This document shows, one piece after another, positions 10,841-21,136 of a stretch of 64,000 nt of DNA; position 1 is the stretch's first letter; each line of letters starts with the position of its first letter. The notes under the pieces are model-generated. The model saw nothing but the letters and a program-made list of their open reading frames with translations, did no database searches and was not told the origin of the DNA. The DNA is from Wolfiporia cocos. Taxonomy: Eukaryota > Basidiomycota > Agaricomycetes > Polyporales > Phaeolaceae. The stretch spans positions 4,898,001 to 4,962,000 of the forward strand of contig JACCLO010000001.1 of NCBI GenBank assembly GCA_029448655.1, given 5' to 3'. Both the position numbers and the translations under genes were made by a program.

Positions 10841-13013
10841 TTGGTGCCCGTGCCCAGCGCTACTAAGCTGTGCTTCTCACAGAAGTTTATGTGTCAGTAG
10901 AAGGTGAGTGACCCAAGACTCACTGTTTTATGGCTTATGGTCGAAAACGTTTGAAGGTCGATGGTCGAGTGAGGTGAAAGTGAGTCGAGTGAAGCAGTAG
11001 TTGTAAGCTAGAGTGTCGTGTAACAGATTGATAGTTCTAAGGACTTAGGCCTTAGACGTATTGGCTTATATACATGTAGGGCACTACTCAAGAACTGCTT
11101 GCCCTAATGCTAAGAGGTCTGTGCGCTGAGCAGTAATGCTCAGCATCTGTGGAATGGTGCCATAATAGTGTGCTTTGGTATAGTGTAAGCTATGTATGAT
11201 AAGCGGGCTAAAGGCCGTAGAGCGTTAATGCGGGGCCACTGACCAGCTGTATATGACTATGTAGTCCAGACTCTGACATAGGATCTACAGGTCACGTGAC
11301 CGTGTTAGGTTAGGAGTACTAACCGGCTTGTATACAACTTATCAGTAGGATTAGTCGGAATAATAGCTAGAAATTCGGGAAAAAATAGGAGAATGCCTAG
11401 AAAACTGTGACAGTGAGATAACGACACATGACTCCAGGACTGCAGGTTCGAAGCTCCAATGCCTGTGAAAGGACCATCTCTGGAATTACAGTGCTTTTCC
11501 GGTATATTTCCGTCCGGATTAGTTGCATCAGAAACTGGTGACTTCAAGACTTGCGCATGCTAGTTGATAGCTGCAACTGTTTCGTTCATAGCGTCATGAC
11601 GGCTATAAGACACTACTCCGTCCTTAAATACAAAACGTTGTAGGTAACAGTGCGAAGCGGAAGCAAGCCACGAACCTCGCCGCAGCTTCGTGAGCTGTCG
11701 TCCGTGAGGAAATAAGCGACATTGCTTATGATAGCATCAGTCCAAGGGATCTGATCGATACCAGAACCCGATTTGGAGCTTAGCTGGAGTGGAAACCACA
11801 GCGCTCGAAGACGTTGGCCACAGCAATTGTAGCAAGCTATGAAGACATGGAATGTAGTGTTCGCTTGGAGCAAGGACGTGGTCATTTATGAGAACCCGCC
11901 CGATATCTTGCGCAGCATATGTACCAGCGATTAATCATTATCCGTGATGTTATTTCTGAAGTGATACGGAAGATATGAACATGTCTTGGCAGCTCCCCCT
12001 TCACTGATATAGCAGATTGCTAAGCAATTTGAGCTTAGTCGCTGCAGTTGCGCCTACATGTGCCTTAACGTCCTACTTCGTAAATAAGATGCGATCTGGG
12101 GCACACCCGTATCCTCATCGCGAAGGTTTCTTGAGTAATTCCCCTTACTCACTGCTAACAGCTGTCCGGGGCCGTCTCCACAAACCATATCGCGCCAATT
12201 AGTGTGAGTATTGCGTGATTGAGCAGATGTAGAGGATCATAATCATACGAATTCTATATTGGCTCAAAATCTAGGTCTGTCTTTGAGCGGTGCAGCTGAT
12301 ATGCTTAATACCGCCTGCGTAACGGTGCCACTGTAGGTCGTTTCCCGTTAGCTTTAGTGGTGTACTGACATCGTCGAGCATGACAAGATCTCAATAATCA
12401 ATCGGCCAAACAGTCTTTACGGTGAAAGACGTCGTTATAGACACGCTGACGAGTCAAAGAACCGTTATGAATCACTCACCTGCAAGCCGTGCGCGCTTCA
12501 CACACGCAGTTCCGCACGAAGGAAGGACTTGCAGCATAACACATGCTCCGCCTGCCGGATTAAGCGAACTTCTTCATTAATAACGTCGCGCGGGCAAATC
12601 ATTCACTGTTATGCGCAGAATCTCTCATACAACTGACAGAACGTGCTAGCTTCCTGCAGAATCCGCGGAAGTAGACTAGTAAGACCCACGTCGGCTGAGC
12701 GAGTCTCAACGAGATCGCCCCTCGCAGCTTAGAATGCCTTGATTATACACCAAGCTTGTACCCTGCATGAGTTAATTGGTGTAACAGCTAGCAATTGAGC
12801 TGCACCTCGCCCTCATCAAGTCTTTAAATAAGCTAATTGTCGTTGTACACGAGTCATTGATTAAGCACTCAAGCGCTCCAGGTCGATAGACGCCCTGAAC
12901 ACGGTCACGTTTTGGTTGAACGCGTTGCAACTTTCGTGGCCGAGCTTCACTCTCACCACTGTCCCCTTTCTTGTCTGCTGCTTCATCTCTCTTGACATCG
13001 GCTCTAAGCTCTT
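10841..13013. other. 2.2 kb with no gene recognised
   Basis: Only short ORFs with no recognisable motif or codon pattern occur here. Base composition becomes more even towards 13000, where the next gene starts. Nothing repeated elsewhere in the window was seen, apart from the PBS-like sequence at its left end. Confidence 0.4.
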
Positions 13014-16000
13014 ATGACACAAAATACTGGTGCACATCTTACGACATCACGAATTACACGTCTGTTCCGCCCACTTCGCGCTAAATGTTCATCTCTAGTT
13101 GACTTTGCCCACAATTCCTCGTCACGGAAGAAAGCACCAGTATCGGTAACATACTCTCGCATATCTCGCGCTACATCAAGGAAAGCGCTCGCAAACAACG
13201 ATGCGCCACCATTAACCCTTCTCCAGCCTCCAGAGAACCTGGGGTCACGTATCCATATCGATCGAGCCAGCATAGACAATATACAACTCTCCAAGAGAAT
13301 CTATGAAGTCCGGGACGCGTTCAGAAATGTTGTTCAAGTTGCTCTTGGGATTGAGGAAATGGAGCAACGCACTACGCCGGCTCGGGTGCTGAGCTTGGCT
13401 GCAATGTGCTCAGCGGTTATCGGTGAGAACATACTGGCAACGATAGAATCGTCAGGAGAATCCAATGTTGCGCCCTGGGAGCTGAACGAAAACGTGGAAA
13501 TTCTAGTAATGGAGGAACTCTATGATGCAGTGCCTCCCCATTGCCGTAGGTGCGTCTCTCCAACCATTTGCAGGTCCCGCAGCCTCACTCGTAAGCAGTT
13601 ACGTTGTGACGTCTCACGCGCTATCCCTTGTTCTCTCTATGTGCCCGCATCATCCTACTCTTCTCACCTCCCTGCTCGATGTGTGCCTTGCATATAGTCT
13701 GCAGGCAGATTCACATACTGCACTCCGCGCGCTCTTCACTGCCAGCATCGTTACACCGCCAGTGTGTACTTCCAGCTCTACAACGAGCCTCACAACTGGC
13801 GACTGTCCCCTCGCTCATGCGGCCCATAGCAACTATCTGACTGCTCTTCTCTCTTCCTACTGCACTTCTAAAGGATCTGGTCGCTCGCGTCCTCCTCATC
13901 CGCCGCTCACGCTATCGACCCGCGTCTTCACTCAAACGCTTGTGTCTGTGCTCTGCGATGCAGAAATCTCTATTCCTGCCCGTCTCGAGGCGTGGTTATC
14001 CAAGGCAGTCACGCGTCTTGCTCGAGAATTACGTACTCGGGACTTTCATGCATTCCTCACGTTGTGCACTGGGCTGGCATATACAATAACTGGTGTCGAG
14101 TCTAGACAATGCCGACCGAGAAAAAGGAAGTCGTGCGATGACGACAACAACGAAATAGCGGGAGAAAGCAGCTTGAGAAGCAAACTAGCGAAATGGGTCA
14201 AAAACGCCCTAGAACACCTGCATCAGCGAAGCGTAGTACGATACCAGGCTGATGAGGATGCTCTGACACAGCTCACCAGTCTGAACGACAACTTCCCGGC
14301 CGTGCTCGATTTTCTTGCAGCGTGCACGTCTATATCGCCTGATGATCCGCACATGCACTCAGAGATCTTATCCACTCTGACTAAAGCCAATGCCACTGCG
14401 GATCATCTAGCAGGCAACCTCATCTGTCTAATCACATACTGTATGGTATCTAGGCCGTCAGTTGCTCCATTGCATCCTGCCAATCTCGACACACTTACAG
14501 CGGTACTCGCCACTGCAGTTCCCTCCACCGAATCATATGACACACTCATCACATTACTATTGACACCCTTACCAACCGCACAATCCGGCTGGTCTGTTTC
14601 TGTTGGTCCAGCTTCACCTATATCTCCTGCCATCTCGCAGTCTACGTCCACGTCCACGTTCACTCTTACCCCCCCTCCCGCCTCCCCGAAGACTTCGCAG
14701 CCGCAGAGATCTGTGGGCATAAATGCCATCCGCGAGTATGCACGAGCCCTCCGCGCACGACACCTGTTCCGTTGGGAAGCGTCTCTCTGGTCAACAGCCC
14801 TCCGACATGTAGAGGACGCGCCCGTAACCCCGTTCATCTCGACGACCGCATCTACTTCGACCAACGTAAGTCACGCAGAGCTTGACGCGCTTCGCCGCGA
14901 GCTGGTGGAGCGCGTCGAGGAGGCAGAACGGCGGTCGTTCAGCGCTGATGCTTCACATGGCGAGCGAGGTGATGACGTTGCTCATGTTAGCGGTGACAGC
15001 GCGCCTGTCCGACGTGAGCATCGTTCTGCGCCACATGCTGCGCCAGAATGGGTATATGAGGACATCGTGGGCAGCTGGATACAGGCATCACCGCGGGCAA
15101 CGAAGGCAGGCCTCAGCGCGAAGAGGAGAAAGTTGGCACACGACCCTTCGCAGATCAAGAACGCTGGTTCCGACATGCTACGGGGACATCTACGACCTCA
15201 AGAGCGGATGCAGCATGCCTCCTCGTCCAGATCCAGAAGCTCGGCATGTTTCCCACATGGGAGACGATCACTACCGAAGCTGCCTGTCCAAAGGTTTCAG
15301 CGTCCGATACGTGCCCCGGCATTGCCTATCAGTGGCGAGGTCGCTGGCTCAGACGAGTTCGAGGAGTTTCCAGGCGTGCACACGACAGTTTCACGCAGGC
15401 CCGTGCATAAGGAAGCATTTCAGAGCGAGAGCGAATCGAATTATAGCGGGGATGATAGGCTCACAGATGTCCGATCTGCCGAGCCCCATTTGCGACACGC
15501 GAACTCGGGACAACTTGATAACAGAATACTCGCGGGACACTCGGTCCCGCCCGGATCTGTGTTGTCTCGGGAGTCCATATTTGAACCTCATTTACCGCCC
15601 CCTAGCCTCCCCACACGAACTCCTAGATCGGCTCTAGACAGCAATGTCCCTGCCAGCCTTGCTACTGCATCCCATGCGTCCGTCAAGGCTCACCGTGTCT
15701 CAACCAGGCTTGAAAGTCCGCCGTACGAAGACGACGAGGTCATTGACCTTTCAGACTTTGAAAACATTCCTCCGCCAAGGCCAAGAGCCAAGGGCAGCAT
15801 GCTTCCCGCTTCAATCAAATTCGATGGCACAGAAGGGCAGGCGGTCCCGAACAAGCTGAGAGATGGCCCTGTAGTGGCTCCGAAGATTCCGTCCACACGC
15901 ATGAAGCCGAAGCTGCATGACTCCTTGGCTTCTCGGCAGAGCAGCGGAGTGTGCACTGCGAACCAGCTCTCGTCCGACGACCCTCTCGATATGTTTGCGT

Positions 16001-16029
16001 ACCGCTCATCATTGCCTATGGCAAGCTGA
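13014..16029 (+). CDS. Unrecognised protein, two exons, probable nuclear protein
   Basis: Two exons: 13014-13549 and 13599-16029, joined over a 49 nt intron (13550-13598; donor GTGCGT, CTCAC branch site, acceptor GCAG). The join is supported because the text continues across it: VPPHC in exon 1 leads into YVVTSHALSLVL in exon 2, and the two exons are in different frames. The spliced product is about 988 residues. The first half is mostly helical (residues ~90-470). The second half is Ser/Pro/Arg-rich and probably disordered. It contains a basic cluster (SAKRRKLAH) that could be a nuclear localisation signal, and an acidic VIDLS-type stretch (DDEVIDLSDF) that resembles a SUMO-interaction motif. 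I do not recognise the family. Start codon choice is the first ATG of the open frame. Confidence 0.72.
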
Positions 16030-16597
16030 CGGGAACGATGAATCTTGATTTGCCGTCTTCTATCTAGCAATTACATTGAGTATCGCTTCCTTATCTATAT
16101 ACACTTCACGTCCAGATCTATACCACAAGCCCATGTGTTATTATCGTCCTCGTTGTACATACCATCTTTTCCGTTTATGTATAACTTTTCGCCATACCTC
16201 ACTGCGTAGGCTCATGACATAACCAGTTCCCGCAGTGGCCGGCCAGAATCCACTGCCTTCGGTCTCTTTACCATTGGGGCTCCTGGATTTTGTCATGATC
16301 GGTGGATGTACATTTGATAGATGCATAGGTGAGTAGGATCTTCCGTTGTAGTCACGGAGCCACTCATAATTTAGCGTATGCTGCTCGTGCTCTAAAATGC
16401 AGCAGCATGGTGCGATCACCAATCATAGCCACGCTGATCATTGGCTTACAAAAACCTTGGTAAGACCAATGCTGAGCGTAGCACATTGGAGATATTCTAG
16501 GCCAGAAATAAATCTTTATCCGAGGCATATAAACTACTGATCATGCATTTTCGACGGATTGTGCCCAATAGACTTTCTCTCGCTGGAGCGGTGCGCA
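16030..16597. other. Intergenic, nothing recognised
   Basis: Between the end of the unrecognised gene and the hydrolase pseudogene. It presumably holds the 3' UTR of the former and the promoter of the latter. No repeat or RNA gene seen. Confidence 0.4.
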
Positions 16598-17763
16598 ATG
16601 TTTAACGAGTTGCGTCAGCAGCCTCTCAAGTCTATCTATCTCGCCATCCAGAATGTTACCACCTATCTCGTGCGCTTTCCGATATGGTTTTTGACATCGT
16701 TGCCACGTTTCCTCCGTCCTTGGCGATCGTGGTCGTTCAAGAAAACATTCTATCTCAAGTACAACAGGTTTTATTCTGAATTTGGCCCAATCGCATCAAG
16801 GTATTGTCATAGCGCCAAGCCGTGTCTCACTTATTGATGAGGGAACTCTAGGGTAGGTCCTCTTCGCGCTTGGCCAACCTATCGCTCTATCCCAGATATT
16901 CCGGGCGTTATGGGTATATGGTTGTCACCGGTACCACATCTGGTAGTGGGCGATGTGAAGAAATGGGCAGAAGCGGCGGGAGTGGAGTCAGTCAAAATCC
17001 CCGGGTACTGGATCGACAAGGCAGGCCACGACACACCTGCGAGAAGCCTGCGTCTGGAGAGAAGGTGGTGCTTTACCTGCACGGCAGCGGGCTGATGAGC
17101 GAATCGGCACATCCCTACAGCTTCATGTCCATCATACCGCTCTCGATAATGCCGCAATGTGCTTCCACGAAACGCGCGCTTTCTGTCGAATATCGCCTTT
17201 GCGAGATCACTCCTCCGGCAAACCCCTTTCCAACAGCGATTATCAACATTCTCGCTGGCTATTACTACTTGATAGACATTGTTGGCTTCGCGGCGGAGGA
17301 TGTCATCATAATCGGAGACTCAGCTGGTGGCCACCTCGCGCTTGCATTTGCCCGCTATCTTGTTGACAATGCTCTCGAGCTCTCTTCGGTCATGAAGATC
17401 CGTCCCGACCCACCTTCGTACTCGATGATTCTCCTCTCGCCTTGGGCAGATCTTGGCACATCCCACTTGACACCCGGCTCTCCGGCACTCACACTTTCAT
17501 GCGATTTTCTCCCAGATCTGCGCACGGGAGTTTTAGGTGCCGTACCCGACGTATATGCAGCCGACCTTGGTCATGACGCTCTTGATACAAACCCCTACCT
17601 CTCCCTCGCCTCGCTTCACCTGGACGCCCATTCGCTGTTCAAGGGGTTCCCTCGCACTTTTATTGATGCCGGGAGCGCAGAGCGCTTCGTGAGGATGTGT
17701 CGAACTCTGAAGGATAGGATGGTTGCTGACCTGGGGGAAGACAAGGCAAACACGTTGTGGTGA
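16598..17763 (+). pseudogene. Alpha/beta-hydrolase (acetyl-hydrolase / hormone-sensitive-lipase type), frameshifted and truncated
   Basis: Exon 1 is 16598-16800. An intron at 16801-16851 (51 nt, GTATTG...CTAG) restores the family text RVGPLRAWPTYRSIPDIPG. Near 17035-17040 the frame shifts by one base: DTPA in one frame, EKPASGEKVVLYLHG in the next. That fits loss of one G from GCGGAG. Downstream the oxyanion motif is HGSG instead of the usual HGGG. The nucleophile elbow GDSAGG (17322) is intact. Translation stops at 17761 shortly after DLGEDK, where relatives continue another ~50 residues with the catalytic His. Frameshift plus lost His make a working enzyme unlikely. A sequencing error could explain the frameshift but not the missing C-terminus. 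Confidence 0.8.
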
Positions 17764-18004
17764 ATCACTAACACATTGCGGCGCGATGTATACTATATAC
17801 TGATCACACAATGATTATGCGCACCGTCTCCTCGGACTGAATCCAGTGTGTCTCCGGTATAGTTGATACAGTCAGGTAAGCGTATTGATACGCTATATGC
17901 GCTTTTTTGCCCATAACGTGATTAGCACCGCTCATACGCAGGATATCGACGCTGCGCGCCTTCGATGGCTAGACCGTCTCAACCTCCCTGGGAAGCTTCC
18001 AGGC
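17764..18004. other. Short intergenic, nothing recognised
   Basis: Between the hydrolase pseudogene and the left terminus of the MITE at 18005. No supported feature. Confidence 0.4.
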
Positions 18005-18534
18005 TAGTGATGTGCAAAGCACGGCTCGGCTCAAAGCCCGGGGCTTGGGCCCGGCTTTGAAGGGCTCGGGCTCAGCGAAATGTCAAGCCGGGCCCTCCTT
18101 GACGGCTCAGGCCGGCTTGGGCCTGGCTCAGGCTCAGGCCGGGGCTTATGGGTAATCAGGTAGGACCTCGGAATTATTGGCTTGTGCAGTTCAAATGACA
18201 GCACAACATATTCAGAATGCTTATATGTCTACTATTTGTTGTTATTCTGATCTACAAGTGTTTTACAGCTGCTTATGATGTTGACCGAAAATCCAGATCT
18301 CGATCACAACCCCGATCACAACAGTAGTCACAACGTTCCGCACCGTGCTAGCAGATCATAAGTCATTGTAATGGTCGTTGAGATCATATAAGGTGAATTG
18401 ATGCAAAATCTTAAACCAAAGGGCCCATTTTCGCTAATTCTAACAACACCACAGCTGCACGCCTAAAGCCGCCGGCTCAGGGCTCGGCTACGGCCGGCTC
18501 ACGATCCAAGCCGGGCCCTGAGCCATCTTAAGCC

Positions 18535-19245
18535 TGTTACGGTTGTTTTGATTTTTCGAACGCTGATGGAACTCACCACTGGGTAAATACGATACAGGGA
18601 CTTGTTGCACAACCAACCCCCTGGCTACTCGTGACTCGTACCGGGCGCATCCCCGGTTGTATTAACTTAGAGGGCGCGTTTCATCCTTGGCAGATCCAAC
18701 TCTGCCCTCGTTTCATGTTCATCGTTTATTAGTTTACAGATGGCGTTCAACCGCCATCATCATTCCTATCTATCGTCTCAGATATATCACTACATACTTA
18801 TCAAACGTTTGGAACTATAGCGTAGATAGTAGCGGTGACATCGTGGACGGACTTGACCCCTAAAACCTAACGTAGTATATAAACTCATGTACTTACTGTC
18901 GAGGCTCTTCAGCTCGACCTTGTTGTACAAACAAGAAGTCTTATACTCGTTCTCAAACGTAGGAAACTACGCTCAGTATTCCTCACTCGAGCAACCGAAC
19001 GACTAAGTCCTCGAAGTGCACACTGACTTCTCGGACTTAGGCGAGTCTTATATTCTATCAGACTCGCACTTGTACAGATTATATCCTCTAACGCGTATTG
19101 GATATTAACCGATCTCCTAAGGACTTTACTTAGGACCTGAAGGCATCTAACGAGTATTTGCCTTGCATACGGCAACGTGCCTACGTGCAGAAGAACGATT
19201 TATATTCGCGACTCGAATATACGAACGGGTATTCGACCCGTAACA
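18535..19245 (+). repeat. E2 5' LTR
   Basis: 711 bp, TGTTAC...GTAACA. It contains a TATA box (18876-18883) and a predicted transcription start at 18911, which splits it into U3 of about 376 bp and R/U5 of about 335 bp. It is almost identical to 26286-26996; differences seen include positions equivalent to 18846, 18850 and 19067. Confidence 0.96.
18876..18921 (+). promoter_or_regulatory. E2 core promoter and predicted 5' end of the transcript
   Basis: TATATAAA at 18876-18883 is followed 35 nt after its first base by AGCTCGACCTT (18911-18921). That 11-mer is the exact reverse complement of the PBS at 19247-19257. If transcription starts at 18911, the first 11 nt of the RNA can pair with the PBS, which is the Tf1/Tf2 self-priming arrangement. 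The TATA-to-start spacing is conserved in E3. Confidence 0.75.
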
Positions 19246-19246
19246 G

Positions 19247-19257
19247 AAGGTCGAGCT
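19247..19257 (+). other. E2 primer-binding site, self-priming type
   Basis: AAGGTCGAGCT starts one base after the LTR end at 19245. It lacks the TGG start expected of a PBS that pairs with a tRNA CCA end. It is perfectly complementary to LTR positions 18911-18921, and the complementarity stops at both edges. Confidence 0.78.
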
Positions 19258-19291
19258 TATCACTCCCTCACCTACCACGGTGCAAGGGCAT

Positions 19292-21136
19292 ATGATATTT
19301 GGACCAGAATTCCCAGCACGACTGATTGAACTCTTGCCCGAGGACATTCAGGGAGTCTACAGACTCAACCGATACAAGTGGACTGACACCATTGGAGCCT
19401 TCCGTAACCGCGGAGGAATTGTTGTCATCCCCAGAGAAGATAGGGCATCGAAGTGGGTACAAGTATACCCCTCCGCAGGAACGACCGCTTGGGAAGTAAC
19501 GCGTGAAGCATTTGAACGATTCGGAGAAATCCCTCCGATGTCAACAACGACATTGACAGAAGAAGAAACCATCAACAGAACCTCCGATGCCGATGGAAAT
19601 ACAAATCAGCCTTCGGGCGCCACAGGAATGGCAGGAATTGAGCGCATCGGAGATGATGGGAGAAATCCTGGAAACTTTACAGGAACAGATAACAGCCAGA
19701 CCGGAGGACAGGACCCTCCAGGATTTATATCTGCTTTTGCGCAGAGCGGGGCTGGGGCTATGGCTGGAGGAACAGACCTCTTTGGAAACCCCCCACAGAA
19801 CGCACCCGGAATGGGTAGCGGAGGAAATCCGTCTTGGACTAGCCCAAGCGGAGGAATGGGAACAACAAACCCAGGAACATGGCCTTCAGGCCTATTTGGA
19901 CGAACCTCCGCAAATACAAGCGGAGGAGGACTGGGAGGAAACTTCGGACTCGGAGGAGGGAATGCCCCCCCTCCTGGAGTACTCGGAGGAGGAACCCCCG
20001 CGAACCCCGGAGGAGGAAACCCTGGAGGAGGAAACCCAGGGAACCCCGGAGGAAATCCAGGAAACCCGGGTGGAGGATACCCGGGAGGAGGAGGACCCCC
20101 AGGAGGCCCTCCACCACCAAATGCGCCGCAGCCTCAACCTCCGGCGCCGAACCCGTATTACCGACCCCCGATGATAAAGATCAACCCCCCAGATGTATTC
20201 GACGGGGAACGATCCGATATGCAGAACTTCATAAACCAGTGCAATTCCTGGTTTACGATGTACGAAACGTCGTTCCAGAACGACGTTCAGAGAGTGATCT
20301 TTATCCTCTCTTATATCTCGAACAAGGGGAAAACGGGCCAATGGAAACAGAATTACCACCGGGTCTATACGAACCCCCAGACAAAACGATTCTTCCCGCC
20401 TCGTCTTGCACAGTTTGATGCAGACTTCCAGAAAGCCTTCGGAGCCATCGAAGAAGTACAGAAGGCGCGGAAGAAGATCCTGGACGTAACCCAGGACAGA
20501 AAGGACATCGATGATTATATCACCGAATTTAATAACTTGGCTGGGAAGGCCCAGTACGATCGATACAGCGCGGACGGAAATGCGTTGCTCATAACCCTTT
20601 TCGAGAAAGGGTTACCCGAACATACGACCCGATACATCATCGGTGTTCGGCCGCTACCAGCGACCATTGACGAGTGGCAGTCCGCCGCCTCGTATTATGA
20701 AAATACATACAAGATATTCTTGAAACGGGATAAGCCGTTCGTCAAGAAAAAGGCTTGGCAAGCCTCGAACCAGAATAACGGACGCACTAGTGCTCCACAG
20801 GCGACCGCACCGAAAGATCCGAATGCAATGGATGTGGATCGAATGACCACCCAGGAAAGGGACGATCACATCAAGAAGGGCAAGTGTTTCACCTGCCATC
20901 AGCCAGGGCATATGTCGCGAGACTGCCCAAAGAAACCAAAGAAGCCAGCCCACCCTAGGCGGACTACTCGCAAGACCGAAGAAGAAGAAGCCGAGCAAGA
21001 AGCTCGCATTGAAGAAGTCTCTGAGGAAGAGACTGAATACATCACCGCTAACAGAGCGGTCACAGCAATTAGGGCCCTGAAAGCCAAGAACCCCGAGCTC
21101 CTAGCACAGTTCGTAGAAGAACAGGATTTTGCCTAG
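19292..21136 (+). CDS. gag: E2 Gag
   Basis: Structural protein of 614 residues that would form the virus-like particle and bind the RNA. The first ATG is at 19292; the open frame begins slightly upstream with a GTG. Residues ~1-95 form an N-terminal domain (FGPEFPARLIELLPEDIQG). Residues ~100-290 are a low-complexity Gly/Pro/Asn linker with many GGGNPG repeats. Residues ~295-475 are the retrotransposon Gag core (FDGERSDMQNFINQCNSWF). A CCHC zinc knuckle (CFTCHQPGHMSRDC, CX2CX4HX4C) follows at ~535, then an acidic tail. It ends at TAG 21134-21136, directly after a -1 frameshift signal that leads into pol. Confidence 0.95.
   Translation: MIFGPEFPARLIELLPEDIQGVYRLNRYKWTDTIGAFRNRGGIVVIPREDRASKWVQVYPSAGTTAWEVTREAFERFGEIPPMSTTTLTEEETINRTSDADGNTNQPSGATGMAGIERIGDDGRNPGNFTGTDNSQTGGQDPPGFISAFAQSGAGAMAGGTDLFGNPPQNAPGMGSGGNPSWTSPSGGMGTTNPGTWPSGLFGRTSANTSGGGLGGNFGLGGGNAPPPGVLGGGTPANPGGGNPGGGNPGNPGGNPGNPGGGYPGGGGPPGGPPPPNAPQPQPPAPNPYYRPPMIKINPPDVFDGERSDMQNFINQCNSWFTMYETSFQNDVQRVIFILSYISNKGKTGQWKQNYHRVYTNPQTKRFFPPRLAQFDADFQKAFGAIEEVQKARKKILDVTQDRKDIDDYITEFNNLAGKAQYDRYSADGNALLITLFEKGLPEHTTRYIIGVRPLPATIDEWQSAASYYENTYKIFLKRDKPFVKKKAWQASNQNNGRTSAPQATAPKDPNAMDVDRMTTQERDDHIKKGKCFTCHQPGHMSRDCPKKPKKPAHPRRTTRKTEEEEAEQEARIEEVSEEETEYITANRAVTAIRALKAKNPELLAQFVEEQDFA
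19587..20174 (+). CDS. Overprinted ORF inside E2 gag (+1 frame), function unknown
   Basis: A 195-codon frame with its own ATG overlaps the gag linker. The first ~110 residues look like a helical protein (EILETLQEQITARPEDRTLQ, LYLLLRR). The rest is very acidic (EEETLEEE) and is largely what the Gly/Pro/Asn codons of gag give in this frame. It is open in all three family copies (5846-5259 minus, 19587-20174, 53811-54395), even where the gag frame carries nonsense codons. E1 and E2 differ at about ten positions in either frame, so conservation does not say which is selected. It may be a by-product of gag composition. Confidence 0.35.
   Translation: MPMEIQISLRAPQEWQELSASEMMGEILETLQEQITARPEDRTLQDLYLLLRRAGLGLWLEEQTSLETPHRTHPEWVAEEIRLGLAQAEEWEQQTQEHGLQAYLDEPPQIQAEEDWEETSDSEEGMPPLLEYSEEEPPRTPEEETLEEETQGTPEEIQETRVEDTREEEDPQEALHHQMRRSLNLRRRTRITDPR

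Noticed and set aside
14882..15637. 251-codon ORF in another frame of the unrecognised gene
   Set aside because: It overlaps the long 13599-16029 exon and has no recognisable motif; a shadow frame of GC-rich coding DNA.
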